Positions 43,931-55,956 of a stretch of 64,000 nucleotides of DNA are shown in pieces. How positions within the stretch are numbered: position 1 is the stretch's first letter; each line of letters starts with the position of its first letter. The notes below the pieces were generated by a model. The model saw only the letters and a list, made by a program, of their open reading frames with translations, did not search any database and was not told the DNA's origin. Both the position numbers and the translations under genes were made by a program. The DNA is from Grifola frondosa (Eukaryota > Basidiomycota > Agaricomycetes > Polyporales > Grifolaceae): contig LUGG01000011.1 of NCBI GenBank assembly GCA_001683735.1, positions 1,550,001 to 1,614,000 of the forward strand. The letters are read 5' to 3'.

Positions 43931-44686
43931 GTGTCCGCACTGGAGGCAGGTATAATCCACCTTCCCCTCAATCTGTTTGCAGCAGGAACGGCTGTCAACG
44001 AGACCAGTGTCTGTCCCTCCCTCGCTTTCTCCTTGCTTCATTCCAGGTCCAATACCCATCTTGTCTTTGACCTCGGCGTTCGCCGTGACATGGAAAGTCA
44101 CCCACCAGCGGTGAAAGCGGTCATCGAGAAATGGACCTCGATTTCTGTCCCCCAGAGCGTCGACGAGTCTCTGAAGAACGGTGGCTTTGACCCCGCTGAC
44201 GTTAAGACTATCATCCTCAGTCATCTCCACCTTGATCAATATGTGACAGGCTCCCATTGCGCGATATAATTTCACCTTGCCTCCTCTCCTTTCAGTATGG
44301 GGCGATGCCACTGCCTTCCCTACGCCACATTTGTTGTCGGCGAAGGCAGCACAGAGCTGCGTGAGCACGGCTTCCCATCCAACCCTAAGTCGGATATCCC
44401 ACAGTCCGTGATGCCTGCCGACCGTACGCGCTTTCCGACAGCTGCCAACTTTAACATGTCTATTGGGCCGTTCCTCCGCGCATACGATGGAGATGACAGT
44501 CTCTACCGGGTGGACGCGATAGGGCATCTTGCAGGGTATATCAACGTGCTTGCGCGTACGTCTGCGGACGGTTCCTGGCTCTATCTTGCCGGAGACATGG
44601 CCCACGATGTGCATATTTTGACGGGAGAGCGCGAAATGGCGTTCATGATGGACCCATCTGGGTACACAAAGACTTCTCGCACCTAG
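43931..44686 (+). pseudogene. Metallo-beta-lactamase-fold hydrolase
   Basis: Basidiomycete lactonase-like family. Seen in order are FAAGTAVNETSVCPSLAFSL, LVFDLGVRRDMESHPPAVKA, then the metal motif as SHLHLDQ at about 44220, where SHLHLDH is expected. After a probable intron come YATFVVGEGSTELREHGFPS, NPKSDIPQSVMPADRTRF, IGPFLRAYDGDDSLYRVDAI, GHLAGYINVLARTSADGSW, LYLAGDMAHD and a stop after DPSGYTKTSRT at about 44686. The HxHxDH His-to-Gln change and a one-base loss before YATF argue against activity. It lies between a P450 and the RRM gene, as does the 63310 remnant. Confidence 0.78.
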
Positions 44687-44897
44687 CACCCGATCTGAAA
44701 AGGTAGTCATTGATTATAGCAAGACGAACAGCGAACGAAGAACAGGTACCAAAATACTCGGTATACGGCGGTATGCTACGCCAGAGTGCACAGTCGCGCC
44801 AGCTACAGGAGTGTATTCCTTGATTATGTAGGCGATCAATTAGAAAGAAATTAACCTATCCCAAAGGGCATGTTATTGTGGACTTGCACTTTTATTA

Positions 44898-45791
44898 GGC
44901 TCGGCACGTGTACGTCTCGCTCATTTCCTTGGCAAAATCTAGCCTGAGGGTACGACCGCGGATACGGAACAGATTCTTCAGATGAACTTTGAAGATCTGT
45001 TCCACAGCATCGGTTGACGGCAAGCCCACGAGCGCAGATCCCCGGTATTCGCCTCGCGCGTTACGAGCTACACAGCGTTGCGGAAAACGCGTCATTAACC
45101 TCTAAGGACTGGCAAAGTGAAGAAGTACTTACCAATAAGGACCTTCACAATGTTGGCTATGCCCTCGAAAAGTGCACGTATCTCCCCTTCAGTTGCATCA
45201 TACGGAGTGTGTTTCCTGCAAACAATGTTTGCGAGGGCAGTCCTTCACTTCTGAAGAGGGCAAATCGGTCATCCTCAGCATCGATTAATGTTAATTTGCG
45301 AGTACCAGAGGTTTCTTCTTCGAATCGTCCAACGCTTGCCGAGCAACCTCAGCCGACCTGAACGCCGCAGAGGCGTACCCTACGCCTCCTAAAAGAAATG
45401 AAACAAATAAGAATGTGATTACAATCAATTGGCCACACTTACTTAAGCGAATGTATGCTCCGCCGTATTCGGCGAATAGCTCACGGACCTGCGCCTCAGT
45501 GGTTGAGAGAGGTAGATTACTGACGAAGAGAGTGGGTTTCTCTTTCTTCCGCTGGTTTTGTGAGGGTTGAATGGATTCTTCAACGTCACTCTGGTCTTCC
45601 CAACGAGAACCAGTATCTGAGAAGCTCCGGATTGTCGTCAGTTGTAGTAAACGTCCTACACCTGTAGAATGCATATTCCAGATGCATTCTGTGCGTATAG
45701 GTCGTAAACGACGGAGCGCCGAGCGGGACTGTGCAAGAAATAGACCTGCGAGCATTACTGGACACAATATGCAGAACAAGAAAAATGGCAA
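44898..45791 (-). pseudogene. Two-RRM RNA-binding protein, copy B (most complete)
   Basis: Leader MLAGLFLAQSRSALRRLRP... and LLQLTTIRSFSDT, the latter resembling a mitochondrial presequence with an RSFS cleavage-type motif. RRM1 has RNP2 LFVSNL and, across a 54-bp intron, RNP1-like RGVGYASA. RRM2 has LFAGN (RNP2) and, in the last exon, ARGEYRGSALVGLPSTDAVE, ending in GRTLRLDFAKEMSETYTCRA at 44898. Exon 2 carries a five-base deletion near 45301 and a two-base insertion near 45217 relative to copy C, so it is frame-broken. The last exon is intact. Probably once a mitochondrial RNA-binding protein (inference). Confidence 0.82.
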
Positions 45792-45906
45792 GAGGCAAGA
45801 GTATGATAGCTTCGGGTACAGAGTTCATTCACGAAAGTGTTTGCGAGCGACGGAGCACGGGAGGGAGGAGAAGGTAAAGGCGAGTGTCGGGTCCAGTATT
45901 GGCCCG

Positions 45907-46895
45907 CACTGAGGGGAACTACCAATGTTTCCACCGGAAACATAGTGATATTGTTGTAAACTTAGATTAAATAATTTCAATGTGTAATGTATGATTACAT
46001 TGTAATGTTGTTTCAAATGCTTCCGGAACAAGTCCCAAGATAATAACAGAATGTAATCTAGCAATACATAGTAAAAACATTATATATGTTTTATCAATTT
46101 TTTCTCATGCACACATTTTGACTGGGATTATGAGATGTTTCCACATAAAATATTTTGGTTTTCTTGTGGACACATACATAACATTTTGCTAAGAACTGTT
46201 TGGAATGGGTTTTCAATGTGTATCAAATATTCCCGGTGATTTTATTCAGAATGTGATCACTATGACATCCGAAATATTATTGCAAAACATATTTAAAATG
46301 TTATCAAGATGTTGACTCCATGCATATCCGGATAACATTTGGAAAACATCAGAAAGTTAATTAAAATGTATTCCATAGATACATTCACGTGACCGACGAA
46401 TCGTGTGCGAATCATACACGATTCCACGGAATACATTTTAATTAACTTTCTGATGTTTTCCAAATGTTATCCGGATATGCATGGAGTCAACATCTTGATA
46501 ACATTTTAAATATGTTTTGCAATAATATTTCGGATGTCATAGTGATCACATTCTGAATAAAATCACCGGGAATATTTGATACACATTGAAAACCCATTCC
46601 AAACAGTTCTTAGCAAAATGTTATGTATGTGTCCACAAGAAAACCAAAATATTTTATGTGGAAACATCTCATAATCCCAGTCAAAATGTGTGCATGAGAA
46701 AAAATTGATAAAACATATATAATGTTTTTACTATGTATTGCTAGATTACATTCTGTTATTATCTTGGGACTTGTTCCGGAAGCATTTGAAACAACATTAC
46801 AATGTAATCATACATTACACATTGAAATTATTTAATCTAAGTTTACAACAATATCACTATGTTTCCGGTGGAAACATTGGTAGTTCCCCTCAGTG
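45907..46895. mobile_element. 1-kb palindromic (fold-back) element E3, MULE-like
   Basis: Arms 45907-~46373 and ~46430-46895 are an almost perfect inverted repeat opening CACTGAGGGGAACTACCAAT; the ~55-bp centre holds a smaller GAATCGTGT/ACACGATTC hairpin. A 9-bp direct repeat ATTGGCCCG abuts the left end (45898-45906) and recurs 16 bp beyond the right arm (46912-46920), suggesting a 9-bp target duplication and loss of 16 bp at the left terminus. Long TIRs and 9-bp duplications are typical of Mutator-like elements (inference). No coding sequence. Confidence 0.88.
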
Positions 46896-46974
46896 CCGCT
46901 GAGCGCTTCAAATTGGCCCGTGCGTAGCGCTTCTCCGCCGCGGGCGCGGAGCTGGTAGATCTCGATTCGCTAGT

Positions 46975-47430
46975 TGACATACGTGGCTGATGCTGATGCT
47001 GATCGTGGCGCAGGACTGCCCTCCGGCGCGCGCTTCGTCGGGGCCACAGGTGGGCCCGTAGACTCTTCCATCCATGTTAGTCTAATATTGGGTGTATGCG
47101 CGCAGGGGGATCGCTCTCGGGCGCGTCCCACAGAGTGGGTCTCTCATTCAGGTCCGGACCGAGGTCACGGACGTTTACGTGTCCCCCTGCAGCGCCTGCG
47201 CATGCAGCAGCACAGGCCAGTCGCGGATATGGACGTTCAACGCGTGCTTATGCATACGTGTCCTCTCTTCCCGTTCTCTCTTCCACTGTGGCTGATTATA
47301 CGTAGCGCACTTGGTGGGCCCGGACGGCGCGCATGTGCGTGTGCATGCCGTGTATAACGGCACGCTGTTCCTCGCGCGGGACGACGATGGACAGACGCAG
47401 GCGCAGAATATGGTAGTGAGTGCTGCGCCC
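46975..47430 (+). pseudogene. Unrecognised GC-rich coding-like fragment
   Basis: Two stretches read like exons: GSLIQVRTEVTDVYVSPCSA (about 47140-47200) and, after a possible intron ending TACGTAG, VGPDGAHVRVHAVYNGTLFL then ARDDDGQTQAQNMV (about 47310-47415). GC content is much higher than the flanks. No family recognised; possibly a captured fragment like those at 24-36 kb. Confidence 0.35.
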
Positions 47431-47948
47431 TTTGTTCCTGGGTGGGGCTGATACGGATGTAATGCAGGGCCTGTACTTCATTAATTGGGGGGTCAGAGGT
47501 CCTTGGCGAGTTGGCCGGACATTCTCGCGGACGGCTACTCAACAATTGTTATCGCCTCCTCAGTTGGACCCGGTGATCGGATCGCGAATGTGGTGTGATG
47601 GCTTGCATACCAAATTGAACCCTCACCACATGCTCGGTCAGACCTGGTGACATCTTTGGTTGCCGGATGCTGAACGTATATCTCAAAAATCATCCATTCT
47701 GTTCATGGCAGAGCATTACTGCTGTTGACCATTAATTATATGTCAAGGATGGTTACTGCCCTGTGTTATATCCTGGCACACCGCGGGCTCCGCAGACATA
47801 GGCTGCAGCCAGACCATAATGCTTCTAATATGCATGTATAGTATCATTACACGAAGAATAGTTGTATTTCTGTCCATGATCAAACTTAAACATCCGTGCT
47901 ATATGTGTGTTTGCTTCATCTCTCACGTTTTCTATCCCCTTGTCAGTC

Positions 47949-48978
47949 ATGCAGGACAACGACCTGATGCCCCATGTCGAGTCCTCTCCTGCTCCTTGGG
48001 ATCTAAAGGCTGAATCGGTGAGTAAAACCTCTGCTCATCCTATCACGTTCTAATCCAAACTAAACATAAGGTTTGGTGGTTTCTGACATCGCTGATGCAC
48101 ATTCCCAAGCGTAATGAGACTGTGTCGGTGCCTGGCCAATTCAACGATATCGACACAACTCTCAGTCAGACTACAACGGAGGAGGGTGCATTCCGTGGTG
48201 GTATGGGTTTTGTGATGATTGTTCGTTACACAGACTCCCCTGTCGGTAAGAGTATCATTTCATTGCCTTCTGCATACTCACCAACAACCTCGAAATTTGC
48301 TCTGTATAGGCCCTTATGACGAACTTATGATGGTTCCGGGAGACTTCAAAAATCCATCAGGTACCCAAAGGCCCCGAATTTCTCGTATCTTTGTCTCGAC
48401 CCTTGCCTCAGTCTACAATGGTAAGCTACTGTTATCATGCATTTGCAATACACGACATAACAACCTCTTCAGGGCGTCGGAACTGGAACATCCCGAAGGA
48501 GTTGGCCAATTTCACATTCACCTCGAACCCCAACGATCATCGCATCACGGAAATGCGTGTCTTTGCCGCCACATCCTATTCGCCCGTCACTTATGCCACC
48601 AAGCCCTTTTTCGCCGTCAATATCAAATCAGTTATGTGGCCCTTCCCTGCTATCCCGATGAACCTCAAGTACTCACCGGTCTCGATGACTTTGGTCCAAC
48701 CACCTCTTGATGCCGCACAGGACTCATCGAGACCCTGGCTCATTGGCACCAGTGAGTGGAACATGTTCACTCTTGTTGATTACAAGGGACGTGTGAAGCC
48801 CGTCAGGTGGGAGGGTGCTATTGAGGATGACGATGCTGTGTCGAGACGACGAACTCGCGGGAAGATGGCAAATGGGAAGGAGTTCCCTGATGTGACACCT
48901 TACAGGGTTGGCATATTTTGGCAGGACGTGACTATGAAGTTCTTGGAAGGGACTGTACCTGGTTTGCCGCACATGTAA
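47949..48978 (+). CDS. Acetoacetate-decarboxylase-like protein, intact
   Basis: Exons 47949-48017, 48071-48245, 48310-48420 and 48473-48978, all with GT-AG introns of 52-64 bp, join to 287 codons including the stop. The product starts MQDNDLMPHVESSPAPWDL; conserved stretches are VGPYDELMMVPGDF, RISRIFVSTLASVYNGRRNW then NIPKELANFTFT, and MRVFAATSYSPVTYATKPFF. The GPYDEL, RIYVST and NWNIPK blocks are those of the fungal acetoacetate decarboxylase-like (beta-barrel) superfamily. I cannot confirm a catalytic Lys, so decarboxylase activity is not assured; relatives occur in secondary-metabolite clusters. No signal peptide. This is one of the few intact genes, single-copy here, between two decayed duplicated units. 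An additional 5' exon cannot be excluded. Confidence 0.8.
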
Positions 48979-49109
48979 TGTAGTACCATCTCATACACTC
49001 CGTGATAGCCGACACGGGGTTCAAACGTCTACTTCTGATGATGGAATGAATGTTTTCTTCTGGTCCGATCACTATTGTCAACTCGAAATGACCACAGGAC
49101 TAAACTTTG

Positions 49110-50313
49110 CCCTCACGAATGCTCGAACAAACCTTGGAGTACAACTAATTTCCAAATGAATGCTCGGAGCGAAACTGCAGATTCTGTTTAAATTGATTTC
49201 ATTCTAGGTGATAATGTTGAACTGCCAGAAGAAAGTTTTGGATTGGTTGTTATCTCTAAATACAATGTACACGTCGAGGACCCGGAACGTAGGGTTGGCC
49301 GTTGGAATTTATCATCTTCCCACTGCTGTGTATCCTAATTGGATAACATGTACTACCTGATTCGACGAGCATCTTATCCACGTGCCTTGTACATAGCAGC
49401 TGCGGCGATCGATATTATTGGCTGATAATTTGGTGCTCAAATTTGTCTACGGCCCTGGCTGATCTTGGGAAGTGTTGTAAGGATGAAAAGACCCCATCTC
49501 TGTTAAGAGGGAGATTACGAGGCCGATAGTGACATCGCATCAAGGTCCGCGCTGCGCATATGTGACAATTACTCGTTCTAACTGCGGCAACGTATACTTT
49601 GTTCATTTTGCGCGCGCATATTATTGGTGGTACGTTTGGATCATAACTGTTTACAGAGGTTCATATCATGATGTAAATGGCATCATTATGTCGTTTCCTA
49701 TAGGTGACCAAGCGCGAAAGTTCCAAGTTACCATAACAAGCGACCATATGGCGCATGTTCTGGCGCGCACCAAGAAGGCTCTCCATCGGCTCGGACTTCA
49801 CGTAGGGCAGCGAGCCATAATTCTTTCGATTTTGTATAGCCGTTGGTCAACGCCATGCCCTCGTACTGTATGTGCAGCGTACCACTCATCCGAGTTGTTC
49901 CTCAGACTTCAAACTCAACTATGCGCACCTTACCAATAGACCCACTGTATAGACGGCCATCTCTACTTATCGTCCCTATCGGAAAGACAGCCCGAAGGCA
50001 CTGCAAGGGACCATCGATGATCTAGGATACACTTCAGGTATGGAAAGACATCAAATTTGTTGGCCCTATCAAGGCTCACGATGTGAAAGCACGGACTGAG
50101 TTCAACCAATCCACTGGAGCAATTGAACTTCTTGCATGTGCTGTTTAATCCGGAAGTAGGCCCGTTGTAAGAACAGCGAGACGAAACCACAGAACCAGCC
50201 TGAACTACCCCGGTCCTAGGACCAAGACGAGCGGCACCTGTCCGAGTAACACTATAAATTACCGTCAATCCTGACCAGCTTCTTTCTCAATTCCATACAG
50301 TCGACCCACAAAA
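49110..50313 (+). repeat. Duplicated UbiA upstream spacer (copy 2)
   Basis: Collinear with 54770-55956 and 3230-4585. Contains no recognised gene; the frame 49529-49939 is not preserved in the other copies. Confidence 0.7.
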
Positions 50314-51344
50314 ATGCGCAAACCCGCACCCACCTCGCCAAGTAATAAGGGTATAGCATTGTCCGACTGGCTCTATACCATGTTTCTTTTCACGAAATCC
50401 GACTTCAAGAGCGTTGTGATACCTACCGTAATATTTCCACTCCATGTCTCATATTTGCCGATGCTGAATGATCTATATTAGACAGTCTTTGGCACTATAG
50501 CGGCTCCGAAGGCAACCGTAATTCACGTCTGCGCTCGCCTGATCTGGGTGTGGTTCAACCTTCTTCAATTCTGCGTATCGAACCAGAGCCTCAGTCCCGC
50601 TGAGGATGCGGCAAACAAACCGTGGAGGCCAATACCTGCGCATCGGATAACAGTTACCACCGCTCGGAGACTGCGATGGATGCTGCTCTTCGTTTGTATT
50701 CTCCTATCGTTCTCTTAGGATTGCGATACCAGGTATTGCGCTTGCCATCGGCATATGGGCAAATAACGAGCTATGCCTCGATTCGCACTGGGTTACTCGC
50801 AACATTTGCAATGCTCTTGGCTATGCAGCGTTCAATTCCGGTGCAACGTATGTGCATTGCGGTGAGTTTTATTCACAACCTTGAAGCAGAAATATTAAAT
50901 CGCTGTCAGATGATCGCTGTGCCCCCACTACGATCGCACTCCGTGCACAACTCGTCAATGCGCTCATCATCCTGACGACAATCCAATCTCAGGACTTCCG
51001 GGATTCATCGGGCGATGCGCTCGCGGGTCGACGCACCCTTCCCTTGGTCTACCCGCAAGGTAGCAGAATTGCAATTACGACTCTTCTCATTTTGTGGTCC
51101 TTTTTTCTCTGCATTCTGTGGGGACTAGGTATCCTCCCCTCCATCATATTCCTTGGATTAGGAGCATATGTCGGGGGACGCTTCGTTACGCTACGATCAA
51201 CTGCCGCTGATCGACGGTCTTATGTTTACTACAACGTGCGTCTTCATTACCTCGTCTTTCAACCGTGTTCTGACCTTCCTACCTAGGTATGGTTATGCGC
51301 AGCCCAGATCCTGCCATTCGCGGTCTCCCAGTGATAATATTCTC
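50314..51344 (+). pseudogene. UbiA-family prenyltransferase/terpene-cyclase-like, copy with complete 3' end
   Basis: Four-exon structure. Exon 1 50314-50427 (MRKPAPTSPSNKGIALSDWL), exon 2 50482-50861 with FCVSNQSLSPAEDAANKPWR (first Asp motif), exon 3 from about 50910 with DFRDSSGDALAGRRTLPLVY (second motif), and a short exon 4 reading VWLCAAQILPFAVSQ to a stop at about 51344. Exon 2 is two bases shorter than in the copy at 55957 (near 50715), which creates a TAG after LLSFS. Otherwise almost identical to that copy. It supplies the original C-terminus that the 55957 copy has lost. Confidence 0.85.
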
Positions 51345-51539
51345 CAAGGTGGCCCTATTGACTCCATTGCTGATACATGAGCTGATCAGTGGATTTCTCA
51401 GGAACGTATGTGCGGGAGAGGTCTGCTGGAGGGGGTAAACTATACAATGTTTCCAAGCTCATTCCGGAGCAGTCTGTGACTGGATAGCGCTGAGATGTAT
51501 GTGAAAGATAGATGTTACTACTAGATACGAGGACCCTCA

Positions 51540-52272
51540 GTCGACTCTGCACATGCCCAGTAATGTTCCGTAACAAACTGATATCGAGACTGCCACACGA
51601 GGATGTGTAGTTAGGAGTGAATGGAGAACACTTTCGGAAGGTTTGGTCGGTGAATATACCTCGTATCTAACGGTGAAGAAGTACTTAACAATAAGGATCT
51701 TCACAATGTTGGCTACGCCCTCGAACAGTGCACGTATCTCCCCTTCAGTTGCATCATACGGATTGTTTCCTGCAAACAACGGTCGACAAGGCCGTCCTTC
51801 ATTTCTGAACCGGGCAAAGCGGTCATGCTCAGCATCGATTAATGTTAATTTGCGATGGTCGAGTACTAGAGGTTTCTTCTTCGAATCGTGTAACGCTTGC
51901 CGAGCAACCTCAACCGACCTGAACGCCGCAGAGGCGTACCCTACACCTTCTAAAAGAAACAAAACAGACAAGAATGTGATTACAATCAATTGGCTACACT
52001 TACTTGAGCGAATGTATACTCCGTCATATTCGGCGAATATCTCACGTCTCAGTGGTTGAGAGAGGTAGATTGCTGACGATGAGAGTGGATTTCTCTTTCA
52101 TGGGCTGGTTTTGTGTGGGTTGAATAGATTGTTCAACGTCGCCCTGGTCTTCCCAACGGGAACCAGGGTCTGAGAAGCTCCGGATTGTCGTCAGTTGTGG
52201 AAGACATCCTACACCTGCAGAACGCGTTTTTTTAGTACATTCTGTGCGTATAGGTCGCAAACGACGGAACAT
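51540..52272 (-). pseudogene. Two-RRM RNA-binding protein, copy C
   Basis: Starts MFRRLRPIRTEC and reads through LTTIRSFSD and LIVSNLPLSTTET (RNP2), then loses eight bases near 52047 and goes out of frame. Exon 2 is the best preserved of all copies: KLTLIDAEHDRFARF, RPLFAGNNPYDATEGEIRAL and ANIVKIL. The third exon (second RNP1) is absent: homology breaks at about 51665, where sequence related to 60430-60560 begins. Confidence 0.8.
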
Positions 52273-52559
52273 CGAGGGGGAATGTGGAAGAAATAGGCGC
52301 TAGGCACCGGACACATCGGACCCAAGCTCTGCTGTCGGCCATATCGGCCGGTGATGGGCCTCTTTGAGAGTGGACGCTACTCGAACCTGTTCTGAATTCA
52401 ATAGCGTCCTGCCATTTGCGTATTAGTTGTAACGCATATCCCCGGACTTCAAGAGCCCCTAACTATGTAGAACATTGTCTCGTGGCTACGGGGCGAGAGT
52501 TGTGGCTCATGCGCGGCAGTGATTGCCGAATAATAGGACTTGCATTCAGAATCATGTAT

Positions 52560-54010
52560 TTGGTTCACATCGTACACACGGGCACATATATAAAAACCAA
52601 CATTGCGGGCGCATTAAATAGCACAAATTTTCCCTTGGGAGTCGTGGAGCTTGTTAGATGTTTATACTTCGACACAGATCGGGATATTCTTCCCGTCCTC
52701 ACTATCCACGTCTCTAGCAATATATTGTTTTTGTGTCCCGCCGTTCTCCCGCGAGGGCAATCTGACAAAAGGAAATTCAGTTGAAAATTATGCCAAATGA
52801 GGTTAACGAAAGTGGACTGACGTATTCAAACGAGCCATGGGCATCAAATTCTCACTAGCTGTCCCGGCTCGCACACGCCGCGCGATTATTGAAGAGAGAC
52901 TTATTGTTTCCCTGGAATTTACTCAGTACAATAAGGAGTATAAGATAACAGTACTCACTTCCGGTCTCCTCGTCTGAACGTGTACAGGTCTCTATGCATC
53001 CGTGTTGAACAAATTGCCCTAGAATGCCAGAGATGAGATTGGTTTCGCCTCGTATCAGTAGCAATACACATCTCACATTGTCACGCCTACAACAAATTAG
53101 AGTAAGCATCTTTAAATGCAAAGTCAAATCAAGCGTAACACGTACAGGTCGGCGTCAGGAACATCTCAAGATGCACCATGTTATAATTTATTATCAAATA
53201 TGAACACACTATTGCCCACCTGGTTCATGGCACCTAAATAAATCCGCGATGAGATATCCACCCATAAATTACAGTGAAAATGCTCACTATTGAGATCCAG
53301 CCAAAGAAACGTCTAAAAGTTGAACGACAGAAAATTTATCCGATCGTTTGGATGCTATGTGAGAAGACGTACAACCATAGGCACATATGAGATGGTGGCA
53401 ATTACAACCCAGATCACTCCCTATAAATACTTTAGTGGACTGGTTAAATGTGATCAACACGACTCACTTGATGATAAAGCCTCTTCCAAATGCTTCCGGG
53501 CGATTTAACCCTCCACATACCGATAAGCATCACGACAAGAAGGACAATGTCCGATAGAAATGAAGCGGTGCCGTTGATTCGAGTATTGGTGGTATCGGTC
53601 GACACACAACTGTTTGAAGCTGGGTCCCAGACGCTATCCATTCCCTAATAGCGCAATAAGTTGAGTTTAAGTCATTTGTTCTCGACAATGAATTAGGTTT
53701 AACCTTGATAACCCCTTAAAGCTTTCACATGAGGCATTTTCCATAAACCAATCTCAGGTCCACTCACCTCGTATGAGAAGCGAAAAATTCAAGAGGTATA
53801 CCACAGAGACGTACAAAATCACTATCTTGTTCCGATTCCATATCGCAATGCTGTGGTGTTCAGTTATATTCCATATACAAAACGACTAATGCAGGTAGAC
53901 GTACACTCGTAGGACGATGATGCACGGGGCAAAAGCAAAAGACAAGTCGGCGAAAACCTAACTCGCCGTTCTCAGCAGGTTATTTCACCTGATCATCACC
54001 ATGCTCACCA
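52560..54010 (-). pseudogene. DUF6533-type membrane protein, copy 2
   Basis: Collinear with 743-2262: VWDPASNSCVSTDTTNTRIN, then SDIVLLVVMLIGMWRVKSPG and SIWKRLYHQ (53450-53640), and IAIWNRNKIVILY-like sequence at about 53840. Same exon order and same decay. No continuous product can be assembled. Confidence 0.6.
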
Positions 54011-54942
54011 GAGTCATGCGCATTATTGCCTAATCAGAGAGTCAAAAATTCATCATTGGTGAGAAATCCAACGCTTACGCTGCAATTAACTTCTTGCGTG
54101 ACACTGAATATAACAAACTCGCAAACCACAACTCCCATTGTTACAAAACGACAGAGCATGTAAGCCTGAATTTAATAGTCAGTACTGAACATGTGGTTGA
54201 ATAAAAGATATACACACAAGCATTGCAATGCTCCACTCCACTTGATGTGAGAGTAAACCCAGTTCGAAATTCAGGGTAGTTACCCACTCCCAACTGAGCG
54301 TCAGCATGAGTTAATGTCATTCAAAAGAGAGTATGATGACGAACATGAATATTCCGCCCATAACGTGACTCAACTTGATCAGAGACACTGAATAGAGCGC
54401 GTCAGCCGTCATTTCACACCGTCTAAGGCATAACGTACACGAATTTTGTATGATCGTGTTGGGATCCTGCCAGTTTGTCATAGTCGGCTAAGATTCTACG
54501 AAGTAGGGTTGCTGCTCATGCATGAAGACCTCACTGGCTATATATACTGCTCTTCGTGTAAAGTTCGTTGTCAGTACATCAATATGATGATCACTGATAG
54601 CTCCGGTACCAGAAAAGCAAGGTATTTTTTATTTATCGAAGATACCAAACCCACCTGAGAGTGTGGAAGCTTCAGTTCTACGTCGCTAATTTGCAACATG
54701 TACAGCAATTTCCCATGTCCAATAGCGTTGCTACAGCTCTGTGACATCTGAAGCGATGTCAGTTGGTGCCTTTGTTGGAAGTGTGAGAACAAACCTTGGA
54801 GTACAACCAAATGAATGCAGTGAAACTGCAGTTTTTGTTCAACTTACTGATATCATATTATTCTACGTAACAACGTCGAACAGGAAGAAGGTTTTGCGTT
54901 GATTTCTATCTTTAAATACAACCTGCGTTGATTCTGTTAAGG

Positions 54943-55020
54943 AAGGCGGCGGCGGCGGAGGAGGAGGAGGAGGAGGAGGAGCTAGTGGAGGGTAATGGTG
55001 GTGGTGATGGTGGTTGTGGA
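54943..55020 (+). repeat. GGC/GGA/GGT microsatellite
   Basis: Expanded version of the tract at 3386-3441: GGC units, a run of GGA units, then GGT/GAT units, followed by the conserved TTCCGACGGTGAAGTAATAA. Confidence 0.9.
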
Positions 55021-55956
55021 TTACTTCCGACGGTGAAGTAATAAATTACAACAAACCGGACACAATATCATAAGGGATAGGTTCTCACCAAGCATCCTAA
55101 TTTGGTAGTATTTACTGCTTGATTTGTGCGATACGTGTTATTGGCGCTCATATAGCATCTTCTCCACGTTCCTTGCATACTCGACAGGGCTGGCCAAATT
55201 TGTTAATAGTACTCTTGGGAAGTGTCGTAAAAATGAAAAGACCTATCTTTGAGGTCACGAGGCCAGTAACAACATCGCATCAAGTTGCGTGTCTTGCAAC
55301 GTTCGCGGTTGGTGGGACATCTAGATCACGGAGATTCATATCAAGATATATGTGGCACGTCCTTGATCATTACCATTATGTCGTTTCCTATAGATGCCAA
55401 GTGCGGAGGTTCCAAGTTACCATAACAAGCGACCATATGGCGCATGTTCTGGCGCGCACCAAGAAGGCTCTCCATCGGCTCGGCTTCACGTAGGAGCGAG
55501 CCATAATTCTTTCAATTTTGTATAGCCGTTGGTCAACGCCATGCCCTCGTAGCGTATGTGCAGCGTACCACCCATCCGAGTTGTTCCTCAGACTTCAAAC
55601 TCACTATGCGCACCTTACCCAATAGACCCACTGTATAGACGGCCATCTCTACTTATCGTCCCTGTCGGAGAGACAGCCCGAAGGCACTGCAAGGGGCCAT
55701 CGATGATTTAGGATAAGCTCCAGGTATGTAATGACATGAAATTTGTTGCCCCTACTATCAAATCTGAAGATGTGCACAGACTCAGTTCAACGTTCCACTG
55801 GAACATTCGAACATCTTGGATGCGCTCTCTAGCCCGGAAGTAGGCCCATTGGGAGAAACCAGGACCAAGACAAGCGGCACCTGTCCGAGTAACACTCTAC
55901 ATTACCGTCAATCCTGACCAGCTTCTTTCTCAATTCCATACAGTCGACCCACAAAA

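Noticed and set aside
43895..44710. 271-codon minus-strand frame
   Set aside because: It is the shadow of the plus-strand lactamase-fold gene, whose conserved motifs lie on the plus strand.
46975..47357. 127-codon plus-strand frame read as a gene
   Set aside because: Composition-driven frame in a GC-rich patch; only short stretches in other frames look coding, so it is listed as an unrecognised fragment.
49529..49939. Open frame containing FQVTITSDHMAHVLARTKKA, present in three copies
   Set aside because: Only the 20-residue core frame is shared between copies at 3691, 49529 and 55119; the rest differs by indels, as expected for non-coding duplicated spacer.
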